Assembly: GCF_907165205.1 (NCBI RefSeq)
Contig: NC_058193.1
Location: 16,629,521 to 16,693,520 of the forward strand
DNA: 64,000 nt
Origin: Coccinella septempunctata
Lineage: Eukaryota; Arthropoda; Insecta; Coleoptera; Coccinellidae
Reading direction: 5' to 3'
Shown: one piece after another, positions 1 to 9,329 of the stretch
Layout of the letters: every line of letters starts with the position of its first letter
Numbering within the stretch: the stretch's first letter is position 1
Made by a program: the position numbers and the translations under genes
Notes under the pieces: generated by a model
Seen by the model: the letters and a program-made list of their open reading frames with translations, nothing else
Databases searched by the model: none
What the model was told of the DNA's origin: nothing

Positions 1-855
1 TGAGAGTCTCACGTAGAACGGACTACGTAGCATTTATTTAAAACTCAAAAATGTTTTGACAAGCGTCTTAACCCAACATTTTCGTACCATACAGAGTGAA
101 AGGTATTCAATTTCCATGGCAAATCCTGTGCTAAAATGAAAGTGAATGAAGTATAGAAGCTGAAAGTAAAACGTATATCTTTGTTGATTCATTCGGGAAA
201 AACATTTCAATGGAGTTCCTCATGTCGTGAATATAATGCCCAAAATTTAGATAACTATTTCATACCAGAACAAATTCGGTAAAATTGTCTTTGGAATTAA
301 TCTCATATGTAACGAAAAATTTCATTGTCATGTATCATTCATTTTAGGACCTATACGGTATTAAACTCCTCTATCGGACGAAGTATCGTAGACATAGCAT
401 ACTTATTCAAAACTGTTGATATTCATGAAGAAAAGATAATAATTTCTGTCCAAATTCATTTACTCCGAATCCTTATCAATCAATTATTAGCGTATGAAAT
501 TTATTAATATCAGTATCGTTCTCGAACTATTTACAGGTTTCAGTATGTGTGAATGAATCGGAAGAGCAGCTGTATATGAGTAGAATTCAAGCTGCCCTAC
601 TTTCTGTCCTCCTGAAATCTGACAACGTTGCGGGAGGTGAGAGCGCACTACTAATAAGAAATATATGCGGAGGTAGTAAGCTCTGATTCGTTTAAAGAAA
701 AATTTTTCAATGAAAATCTTTTCCCCTCTTTAGGTACCCCTGTTATTTACCTTCCCCTCTACATATATAAGCAAAAATTATTCCAATTAAAAAACTCCTT
801 CACCCGGAGGTCAGGTCGCCCAATGAACTTAACGGAGGTAACAACGAACTACGGG

Positions 856-858
<3 letters not shown>
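1..858. other. Unassigned sequence with one dispersed repeat
   Basis: No gene is recognised here. Positions about 45-170 resemble positions about 32,600-32,700: shared blocks include ACATTTTCGTAC and AAGTGAATG with similar spacing, so this is a dispersed repeat fragment. A 49-codon open stretch after an acceptor-like TTTACAG at 530-536 was considered as a terminal exon but could not be supported. Confidence 0.4.

Positions 859-907
<49 letters not shown>
859..907. repeat. (AT)n microsatellite
   Basis: Uninterrupted AT dinucleotide run of about 24 units. Confidence 0.97.
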
Positions 908-908
<1 letters not shown>

Positions 909-1629
909 CTTTGAGTTATATCTCATATTTCAAAGATTCTATTGCATGTTTTAATTTCCGAACAGTAATTCAACTAGAATCACTTCCACATCGAAAACAT
1001 GCTTAGATAATTTCTGATTAATTTTGATGGCGGTTTTACAGTGGATGTGAATGAACTCTTCATTGCTGATCACAGCGCTGTTGTAGTAAGAGTGGAATCG
1101 AGTATTTGTGAAGAAAAATATTAGCGTCCAGTATATGCAGAGTGCATAGTGCTGAAAATATTTAGATTTCTAGATCGGCAAAGATGGGCTGGTGTTTTTG
1201 ATCACATATTAATAACACTGATCGACAAAATTATAGCTTTGTTCTCCCACCTAAGGAAAATATATATATATTTTTAATCTTCGTAGCCAAGGTATAAACG
1301 CACGATAAATAAAAAGTGGAAGTTAGCTCTTGTTGTTTTTTAATAATTATATTCATGATTTTTAACAAAAACAATGCATTATAATATTTGCAATGGTGTA
1401 AAAGATTCCGATCGCTTAGATCTTTTGTCTTTTCTGCTGTAGGACGACTCCAGTATTTCTCTAACGATGGACCAACAATAATCAGCAAGCATAGAGGGTT
1501 CCCCTTTGCCTTGGTAGCGTTTTTCGAATGACGCGATGTCTTGATGGAATCGCTCTCCATGCTCGTCACTTACGGCTCCCATATTTTGTGGAAAGAAATT
1601 AATATGTGATTGCAAAAAGTGTATTTTTA

Positions 1630-1821
1630 AGCCCGTTTGCAACAGCCGAGAATTCTCTAGAGAATTTGCTCGAAAATTCATGCGCCGTGAATTATATACC
1701 GTTGCATACGCACTTTCGGTAGAATTCTCTGTTAAGTTGCATACAAAATAATCTCTGCCGTTTTCTTGCGAGAATTTTGTAGAGAATTCTCCAAAGAATT
1801 CTCGGCTGTTGCAAACGGGCT
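1630..1821. mobile_element. 192-bp MITE, family A (copy 1)
   Basis: Terminal inverted repeats begin AGCCCGTTTGCAACAGCCG and end with the reverse complement. The flanks are TTA at 1627-1629 and TTA at 1822-1824, a 3-bp target duplication as expected for PIF/Harbinger-type elements (TWA). Further copies of this family lie at 44,122, 54,143 and 58,517. It is inserted in the repeat-protein frame. Confidence 0.85.
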
Positions 1822-1825
1822 TTAA

Positions 1826-2488
1826 GGACATGTTGCATCCCATTTTTTGATGAGCCTGTAACATCGTTTTGACGATATTCACATATTGCGGAGATTTGTG
1901 ATTGCCAAGAAAATTTTTGGTCCCTTCTACAAAGGACATCCAGGCTTCTTTTTCAAAGTCACTCAATGCTGCCAGAAACTGAACTTGTTTCAATAGTTTG
2001 TTTATTTTATAAAGTATCGTAGGGTACAGAAGTGCGAACATGGACAATTCACGCATGTCTTTTATTTTGATAACGGGAGCTAAACAAACGTAAGTACTTT
2101 TATTTTTGTAATAAGGTGAGGAATACCTAACAAAAAAATATAAATCTCTTCGGTGGGACATGTTGCATCCCATTTTTTGATGAGCCTGTAACATCGTTTT
2201 GACGATATTTACATATTGCGGAGATTTGTGATTGCCAAGAAAATTTTTGGTCACTTCTACAAAGGACAACCAGGCTTCTTTTTCAAAGTCATTCAATGCT
2301 GCCAGAAACTGAACTTGTTTCAATATTTTGTTTATTTTATAAAGTATCGTAGGGTACAGAAGTGCGAACATGGACAATTCACGCATGTCTTTAATTTTGA
2401 TAACGGGAGCTAAACAAACGAAAGTACTATTATTTTTGTAATAAGGTGAGGAATACCTAACAGAAAAAATATAAATCTCTTAGGTGGG
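1826..2488. repeat. Tandem duplication, two units of about 330 bp
   Basis: The segment starting GGACATGTTGCATCCC at 1826 recurs at 2156 with an offset of 330 bp and a few substitutions (for example TTCACATATT versus TTTACATATT). Both units end near an ATAAATCTCTT motif. This accounts for the repeated protein module in the minus-strand ORF. Confidence 0.9.
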
Positions 2489-2739
2489 AGAACCCTTGTT
2501 GCATAGTGTAATTAAGAGAGCTTGAAAACCTTGTTAGCCTATTTGGTGAACTAACCAAGCAGGATAATAAATTATCGGTTTTATAATAGAATGTATAGGG
2601 AACATTCATGAAATGCATTGTTATACTCAAATAGCTCAGCCTAGTAATAAAACTACATAGAAGCTTATCAGGGCAGCCAAAAAAATACAATACTGTGAAG
2701 ACGATACAAGTATTGAAAACGTGAGAATTTCTGATGTCG

Positions 2740-3240
2740 ATGAAGGCGATCCTGGCGCTGCAGCTTATAATTTCAATGCTTATTTTCTGAATTTAACAAC
2801 TGATGTTGATAATGATACCGAATTCATTCCCATTGATCCTGAATATTTATTATATTCTACTCCCCATTCTTAGTTCTGTGAGAAATATATGGGATATATA
2901 GTCGGCAATTTGGGCCAGCCTATACAGGTGTCACATTTATTGATCTGGCTCTGGCCCTATGAGGATAAAATTTCAAATTACCCAACCAACTCTCTACGGC
3001 AAGTCAATTCCACTTGTAGATGGAGCTGGCGCTGCAGCTTATAATTTCAATGCTTATTTTCTGAATGTAACAACTGATGTTGATAATGATATCGCCGCTC
3101 GAAAACATTGTGCTGCTGGAATATGGTATTCTCGAACAGGGGAGCATCGATATAAAAAATACGCAAGACGGATTGCAGGGCAGTAAGAAGTGTTCTGAAT
3201 AGAGCCGAGTGAACAGTGAATTCCGAAGTGCTAGGTAGTG
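2740..3240. repeat. Chimeric repeat block with pieces shared with 5.4-5.7 kb
   Basis: The motif GGCGCTGCAGCTTATAATTT occurs at about 2754 and again at about 3028. Positions about 2845-3020 are near-identical to 5475-5655, which is part of a LINE reverse-transcriptase remnant. Short open frames here are broken and no intact gene is visible. Confidence 0.55.
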
Positions 3241-3610
3241 AAAGTAAATTGGAGACTGTTTAAATAAATAATAAGATTTAGTCCTTGTTCATGCAGTTCT
3301 TTTCTTCCATACAAAGTGCCAGGTGACGATGAAATCTTTCCGGTTTTACTCCAACAGGATCTGGAATGTTAAATGGCACCTAATTAGGCTCTTCAGATAC
3401 TGCTTAGCCTGAACTTTCGTACTATCCAAATGAGGAAAGGTCAAAATCGTATACCATATATTTTCAAGGCGGGTAAAACAGACTCGTAGCCTTAATCATT
3501 CCGACCGATCAGTCTTATTTCGTTCGTAATGAAAACCCTGAAAAAGGAACTGGACGAACAACTCAGAGAGGTGATACTGCGAAAACAGGCCCTGAATACT
3601 CGAAAGTATA

Positions 3611-4065
3611 CCGGGTGGCCCACAATTTTGAGGGAGTAAATGAAGATATTTTGAAAATATTTTTTGCTATGTGTGTAGGGTGTTCATAAGCACAATGCAC
3701 AATTTAAAATTATTTTCATATATGCAGAGTGTCCGAAAACAAAGTTATGGACCAAAGACATTTTTTCAAACGTAACACCTGTATTTGACCTCAAAATTGG
3801 AAAAATGGAATGGCAACCTCAAATTATGATGAGTTTCTTCAGAACATTTTATACCTTAGAAGCACCATTTATGAGAAAATGGCGAAAAATTGCAATATGT
3901 AGAGTTTTAAATAACAATTTATGAAAAAATCATTTACGCCAGCGATAGAGACAGTCATTTTTCGAGTAGACAAATTGGTTACTCCTATATATAGAAATAA
4001 AAATTTACTCTGAAATGTCCAGAGCGATCTTTATTTACTCCCTCAAAATGTGAAGGGCCACCTGG
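3611..4065. mobile_element. MITE with CCGGGTGG-type ends (copy 1)
   Basis: The left end reads CCGGGTGGCCCAC followed by TTTTGAGGGAGTAAA. The right end is the inverted counterpart, TTTACTCCCTCAAAA ... GGGCCACCTGG. TA lies next to both ends, which fits a Tc1/mariner-type non-autonomous element. A second copy lies at 25,451-25,726. No coding capacity. Confidence 0.65.
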
Positions 4066-4343
4066 ATATGCATACCAGAAAAGCGAATCTAAGGATCTTG
4101 CCATCAACAACCTTGTCAGCAGGATCTCCGACCGATATTTTTTATGAAATATCTCTGAAACGTCACATTTTGGAATAACCATTTCAATCGTTTCCCAAAA
4201 AAAATTATTTTAAGTACTTAAAAATGAAAAATAAAAATGGGTATTTAAAATTTAAAGCGTTTCGTTTCAATTGCACAAGTTGGCAACATCGACTGAAATA
4301 TGCGTCGATAATAAAGGACAACAAATACTATCTCTTGGGCTGT

Positions 4344-4486
4344 GGTCCGTATATACACTTTGGTTTCTTCTGGTTAGTAAGTGGGCGGTCCGTAAATGTC
4401 GAATTCCTGACAATTCAGTTCAATATCTCTCACCAGAGTAACCGCTCTGGTAACTTTCGTTTACCAAATGTGTATATACACGGACC
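4344..4486. mobile_element. Short inverted-repeat element
   Basis: Ends GGTCCGTATATACAC and GTGTATATACACGGACC are inverted copies about 140 bp apart. Non-coding, probably a small MITE. The 90-codon frame across it has no recognisable feature. Confidence 0.5.
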
Positions 4487-4841
4487 ATACGCTTGATGAG
4501 ATAGACAAAGATGAAGTTTGGGACGAACGAGGAAGGTCGTAAAATTTTATGGGATTTTTATGGCCGGTTGCTGTTGAGGCTCGCCAGTGAGTACGCGCCT
4601 TATGATGGCTGTGAATCAACAGCTGTTATTTTATAAACACGCCATTGTTGTTTTCTTCTTCTAGTAGGCGCTTTTGCCAAATCGTAAACTAGAGACGAAG
4701 CGATTTCAATTTTAAAACCTCATATTTGAAGAATGATTTTGAGTAGTTTCCGCGGTGCATTTGAAAAATTCATGAATAAAACTCATAATACCTGCATATG
4801 CTGTGATTACCCAAATTGAGGAGAATTCGCCCCATTCCGCG

Positions 4842-5000
4842 GGGTTGCGTTCACAAACTTACTCCGAGAGTAGAGTATGAGTATGTGTATGGCCATGCTC
4901 AGAGAGCATACTGTGAGGAACTAAAAGTATGTTTATGAACGCTTCGAGTAATCAGAGCTTACTCAGAGCTTGCTCAGAGTAAGTTTGTGAACGGAACCCA
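4842..5000. mobile_element. Short MITE with GTTCACAAACTTACTC ends
   Basis: The left arm GGGTTGCGTTCACAAACTT and right arm AAGTTTGTGAACGGAACCC form an imperfect inverted pair, and the interior contains several CTCAGAG motifs. Non-coding. Confidence 0.55.
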
Positions 5001-5079
5001 GAGGGACTACTCCGGCCTTTCTAGATAATGAAGGCGACTTTTGTGACGTTCTGTCACCCCTATTCTGGTCCCTTCTGGT

Positions 5080-5870
5080 TGACGATCTAATTGCTATCAT
5101 CAGCTCATTTGACTTATGTATACGTTCAAGCATATGCGGATGATATACCTACATAGTTGTTTTGCTGACGGGCAATGATGATGTGACCGTCTCATCTGTC
5201 CTTCGGGAAACCCGAACTACAATAATTCAAGGTTGACCCTTGCAAAACCTTGATTGTGCCCAAGGCAGAGGCGGATTTAGGCGGATATAGGCTATAGCCC
5301 ACTGTTTGAATTTCAGAAAGCGAACTTCACCAAATTGGTCATTTAACCATTATTGAAGCATCGTGTAACTCTTCAACGGAGCGTTTCTGGGCTGGGCATG
5401 AGAGAGACCATAGAAAGTTTTTGTTTCATTTTGAGGCTTTAAAGCTTTATCCGAATTCATTCCCATTGATCCTGCATATTTATTATATTCTACTCCCCAT
5501 TCTTAGTTCTGTGAGAAATATATATGGGATAGTCGGCAATTTGGGCCAGCCTATACAGGTGTCACATTTGTTGATCTGGCTCTGGCCCTATGAGGATAAA
5601 ATTTCAAATTGCTCCACCTACTCTCTACGGCAAGTCAATTCCACTTGTAGATGGAGCCAAATATATGGGTATTACCCTGGATAAGGAGATTTAGTGGAAA
5701 TACCATGTGGACAAACTCAGTCACAAAGCCAGACACTCCCTTTAGGCCTGTCAAAGAATTTGTGGAAAAACTTAAGAGATATCGCCGAAGCATCTCCGTT
5801 GGCTGTATGTCACAGTGATTAGACCAAAAGACGACTGTACTTTTGTGTCCTATAATCAATCAGCTCTATT
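5080..5870 (+). pseudogene. LINE reverse-transcriptase remnant
   Basis: Plus-strand pieces of a non-LTR reverse transcriptase. AYADDI, containing the catalytic YADD box, lies near 5130. The segment with PLVDGAKYMGITLD and a following KxSHKARHSL near 5640-5760 matches the thumb region (compare KYLGITLDSKLLWNKH in the intact LINE at 22.1 kb). Stops and frame changes are frequent, and 5262-5440 is unrelated sequence. A second partial copy of the middle lies at 2845-3020. Dead element. Confidence 0.65.
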
Positions 5871-5909
5871 CTTTATATATAATCTTCAATTTCAGTAATA
5901 TATTACTTA

Positions 5910-6133
5910 TTCTGTGATCAGGATGTTATTTTTCATCTTAACATTGTTTTGAATCGATTTAATATTAATGAAATGCTCTGTTGGATTCGTTATATTTTTA
6001 TATGAAATTTTTTAAGAAATATATTTCTTAAAAAATTTCATATAAAAATATAACGAATCCAACAGAGCATTTCATTAATATTAAATCGATTCAAAACAAT
6101 GTTAAGATGAAAAATAACATCCTGATCACAGAA
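5910..6133. repeat. Perfect 224-bp palindrome (112-bp arms, no spacer)
   Basis: The sequence from TTCTGTGATCAGG to CCTGATCACAGAA reads the same on both strands, with the centre between 6021 and 6022 (GAAATA/TATTTC). I compared both arms base by base and found no mismatch. The match stops at 5909/6134. No ORF. Confidence 0.95.
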
Positions 6134-6249
6134 CGTAAACCTACTGTTGTTTTGTCGCTCACGATGTTATTTTTCTAGTTTCGACAAAGTTGATATTCGA
6201 ATCAAATACATATACGGAATATAAATCGAATTTCGCACTTTTTAATTCA

Positions 6250-6735
6250 AAAGGGTGATTTTTTAAGCGTTGTTTTTTAAAAAGTTGAACAAAACACTCA
6301 ATTTGCATCATATATTCAAAATTTTTATTGAGATTGATAACTTGGCCTGTGCCATTTACATTTTAAAGATAACTTCATGTTAATGTTGTCCGCGGCTCCG
6401 TTTCAAAAGATTCATTCGGAAGGTCCAATTTTGCGTCACTTTTTGGAGCATTTCTGCCTGTATTCGGCGAATTACGAGTTTTATGTTATCCTGTAAGGCT
6501 TCATTCGTGTTCGGTTTGTCCACATGAACTAACGACTTTACATAACCCCACAAGAAATAGTCCAGAGGCGTCAAATCGCATGATCTTGGCGGCCAATTCA
6601 CAGGGCCATTTCGAGAGTAAGCTGCTCACCAAATTCATCTTTCAACATGTTCATTGTTTCACGAGCCGTGTGGCATGTGGCACCGTCTTAATGAAACCAC
6701 GTCAACCAAGTTCAATTGGGGCAAAAAAAAAGTTG
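6250..6735 (-). pseudogene. Mariner-family transposase C-terminal fragment
   Basis: On the minus strand a block DGATCHTARETMN (about 6690 to 6650) carries the second catalytic Asp. After a frame change comes NWPPRSCDLTPLDYFLWGYV (6598 down), with the third catalytic Asp in the CDLTPLDYFLWG box, then a tail ending KRSRGQH with the stop at 6380. This is the end of a Tc1/mariner superfamily DDE transposase. The N-terminal DNA-binding half is missing and a frameshift separates the two catalytic blocks, so it is inactive. The sequence to about 6250 matches the 3' end of the neighbouring inverted fragment. Confidence 0.8.
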
Positions 6736-6759
6736 CTTATCATGGATCGAAAAAGTGAC

Positions 6760-6905
6760 GCCAAATTGGACCTTCCGAATGAACCTTTTGAAACGGAGCC
6801 GACAACATTTGCATGAAGTTATCTTTAAAATGTAAATGGCGAAGGCCAAGTTATCAATTTCAATAAAAATTTTGAATATATAATGCAAATTGAGTGTTTT
6901 ATTCG
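6760..6905 (+). pseudogene. Mariner 3'-end fragment, inverted to its neighbour
   Basis: Plus-strand AGTGACGCCAAATTGGACC onward is the reverse complement of about 6295-6440, covering the last transposase codons and 3' tail (GCAAATTGAGTGTTTT). The two fragments sit tail-outward with about 25 bp of unrelated sequence between them. The copies differ by single bases, so they are not a recent perfect inversion. Confidence 0.75.
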
Positions 6906-7483
6906 ATTTTTTGCTGAAACCTTTTTCCACCATCTCCATCAGCCAGTTTACAGAAATTTTACCAACAAGTGCATGTTGAAATGAAAATTCATGTTCTGTT
7001 GATGTCCTTCAATGATAGATATCCACAAAAAAAGGAAATCAATCAAATACTCAAGAACCACTGGAGATATGTATAGAAACTGCCCTTTGATATAAGTGAA
7101 ACACTAGCACTGAAAATATATCGGATCATTAGTGCAGAGAAGATACACATGTAGTGGTTAAATAAATGGTCCTTGTCAAAACAAGTAATTTAGTCTCATT
7201 ATGAATTTTCATCAAGTATAGGCCAAATTAATTCTATATTATTTACCTATTGCAAATTAGTTGCAATTTACCTGGAGAGATGATCCATAATGGAAAAAAT
7301 CCCATATCTAACCACCTATGCTGACATTATGTATGCTTATTGAACAATATAGAAGAAACCTAAACCTAAACCTAACCAATAAATGAATGATTTTTTAGAA
7401 GATAATATAATTAATCAATTCCATAAGTTTATTTTTATTCACCATTAACAACTGATAGTTTGTTATTAATCAACATTTTATAT

Positions 7484-8212
7484 TCATTTCTTCTGATTAT
7501 AGTAATTTTTCATCACTTTTTTTCCAGGCGTTAAACCCTGAGTCAAGCCAGGCCTTTTTCTTTTACCATTATTTGAATTCTTTTCATCTATTTCTAGTAT
7601 CTGTGTAGTAGGTGTTTGTTCTTTATGAACAACTACCCCTTTAGCCTGAAGAGAAATTTTATCAGCTTCAATCTGTTCTGCTGTTTTCTGAATATCAGAA
7701 TCATGAGCAAATCTACAATTATGACCAAATCTACATTTGCCTTTCCTGTAATTCCAACATATTTTCTTTCCATTAATGACAATGGCATTGCTCAGATCTA
7801 CCATTCTCACATGTTTCTGCAAGAGAGCTTCTTTTTCATTTTCTGCTTCAAGAAATGGATTTTTGAAGACCGAGTTAGTCTGCGGGCCGTCTTCATCAGG
7901 TGTACTTTTTACTTGAAAGTCTGGTGTTGGTAACTTGTGTAAGACATTTGATTTTCTTTCTTCTGTTTCACTAAAAATATCTGACGATCACTGATTTTTA
8001 AGAAAAAAATCAAGTTATAAATATTTAGCAATCAAATGAAGCATAAAAAATGACAATGATTACTCCTACTGTTATTTGAAATTGAAACATAATATTCCTT
8101 TTACACTACAGTGTCCCAAAAAATGTGGATTTCATTACCTTTTTTCTATATCAGATACTGAACTTTCATCAGTCGAATCAGAAGAATCCCCGTAATCTGG
8201 AACCAAAGACAT
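7484..8212 (-). CDS. Small CCCH zinc-finger protein, two exons
   Basis: Exon 1 is 8212-8139 (start codon 8212-8210), exon 2 is 7970-7484, with a GTAATG donor and an acceptor ending TTTTTAG. The phases match and give 186 aa. The N-terminus MSLVPDYGDSSDSTDESS is acidic and Ser-rich. In the middle CWNYRKGKCRFGHNCRFAH is a complete C-x7-C-x5-C-x3-H zinc finger of the RNA-binding CCCH type, followed by a Lys/Arg-rich tail (GKRKRPGLTQGLTPGKK) that looks like a nuclear localisation signal. A poly(A) signal (AATAAA on the minus strand) lies near 7430. A role in RNA binding or processing in the nucleus is inferred from the finger and tail only; I do not recognise the exact orthologue. A longer exon 2 from the acceptor at 7981 would hit a stop. 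Confidence 0.8.
8139..8212 (-). CDS. CCCH protein exon 1
   Basis: Start codon at 8212-8210 and 24 full codons plus two bases, ending AAAAAAG before GTAATG. It encodes the acidic MSLVPDYGDSSD start. Confidence 0.75.
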
Positions 8213-8684
8213 TGGATAAATTTATTATTATTTATAAACTATATTTTATAGTTAATTAGTTAATTTTCTGAATATTAAACCAAAGAGGATTTGATTACAC
8301 ATAGACTTAATAAAGCGTCCGTCAAAGAGTCAAAGAAGTTAATCTTTGATTGACGTATAATCTAAATCACAGAACATCAAATATAAGAAGTGCTACTTCC
8401 GTATCTTTGTCTATGTTCCGTCAACACTGAACTAAAGAAAGAATGATACTGGGTGCATGTCCAATGGACGAGCCCAAGGTTTCCCAACGTGACAGCTTGG
8501 GAAACAAAGAAGAAGAAGAACTAAAGAAAGAATTTAGTTCAATGTCCGTCAAATAGTTAAGCCAAATTTTCGCGATTAAGCATGATATAAGAACACTTCT
8601 ATTCTTATATCATGCGTTTAAGATGATTGAAGCGTCTTTATGGGTCCGAGCAGAGACAACAAGGTTGTCTCTGGGTCCGAGCGA

Positions 8685-9215
8685 ATAAGTCCTGACGTCA
8701 GTCTTTAAGACGCTTTAAGCGGAACCTGGCCGTCTCTGGAGAGCGCCTGTGTCGTCTTAAGCGGAAAGAGGTAAAGAAGAAGGGAGAATATCTTGTGAAT
8801 ATTGATCAAATTTGATTTGAATTTCTACTAGGGAATAGTACTTTTACTCCCAATAATTCACTTTTTGCATTATCATTTAGAATAAATAAATATTTTTTAA
8901 ATTCACAATTTGATTCGATTGTGAATTTTTCTATTCTTTGGCCATAGAAAAAAAAGTTTGTCTTTGCTTTGGCCATTATTCATTATTTCAAAAAGTTTTA
9001 TTTATTCTGCTATTATGATAATGCAGAAAGTGCATTATTGGCAGTAAAAATACTCCTCCCTACTTGAAATTCAATCAATATATCAATCAATACATATTCA
9101 TTTCTCCTTTACCTCTTTCTGCTTAATAAGATGACACAGGTGTTCTCCAGAGACCGCCAGGTTCCGATCTTAAAGACGTCTTAAAGACGGCCGTCCTGAC
9201 TTATTCGCTCGCACC
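8685..9215. mobile_element. Large fold-back element
   Basis: The left arm (GGGTCCGAGCGAATAAGTCC ... GGAACCTGGCCGTCTCTGG ... AGAGGTAAAG) is mirrored by the right arm (CTTTACCTCTTTCTGC ... CCAGAGACCGCCAGGTTCC ... GACTTATTCGCTCGCACC). The mirroring continues inward (TTTTTGCATTATCATTTAG with CTATTATGATAATGCAGAAAG), so nearly the whole 530 bp can fold into one imperfect hairpin centred near 8950. No ORF. Confidence 0.8.
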
Positions 9216-9223
9216 GCTTGAGC

Positions 9224-9255
9224 CATAGACTTATAAATAACATTATAAGTCTATG
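9224..9255. mobile_element. 32-bp micro-element of the CATAGAC hAT-like family
   Basis: Only the two terminal inverted repeats, CATAGACTTATAA and TTATAAGTCTATG, remain with six bases between them. The flanks are a perfect 8-bp duplication GCTTGAGC at 9216-9223 and 9256-9263. The ends match the 607-bp element at 62,230-62,836. Confidence 0.85.
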
Positions 9256-9329
9256 GCTTGAGCTAAGGGCATATCTCAGATCAATAAAATGTTTTTGTTG
9301 ATTGTTTTTATCAGTGAATCAATGTTTTT

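Larger units (their letters stand above)
1379..2490 (-). pseudogene. Arthropod repeat-protein fragment, duplicated and MITE-interrupted
   Basis: A 335-codon open frame on the minus strand (2386 to 1379) built from a repeated module. Visible blocks are FEKEAW, FLGNHKSPQYVNIV, MLQAHQKMGCNMS, then HFLQSHINFFPQNMG, SDEHGERFHQDI, KRYQGKGEPSMLADYCW. From memory this module occurs in many copies in arthropod genomes and is probably transposon-linked; I know no function for it. The N-terminal half is present twice through a 330-bp tandem duplication, and a 192-bp MITE sits between CNMSLK and IHFLQSH without closing the frame. The ORF therefore joins three unrelated events and is unlikely to be a working gene. 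The end SRKDKRSKRSESFTPLQIL leads to no recognised domain. Confidence 0.6.

Noticed and set aside
537..686. Possible terminal exon after TTTACAG, 49 codons ending in TGA
   Set aside because: Acceptor and open frame are present, but no domain, no partner exon and no poly(A) signal were found. Chance is likely.
4224..4496. 90-codon plus-strand ORF
   Set aside because: Its second half is the interior of a short inverted-repeat element and it has no family signature.
7355..7380. CCTAAA-type repeat resembling telomeric DNA
   Set aside because: Only three short units (AACCTAAACCTAAACCTAACC), far from a telomere-like array.
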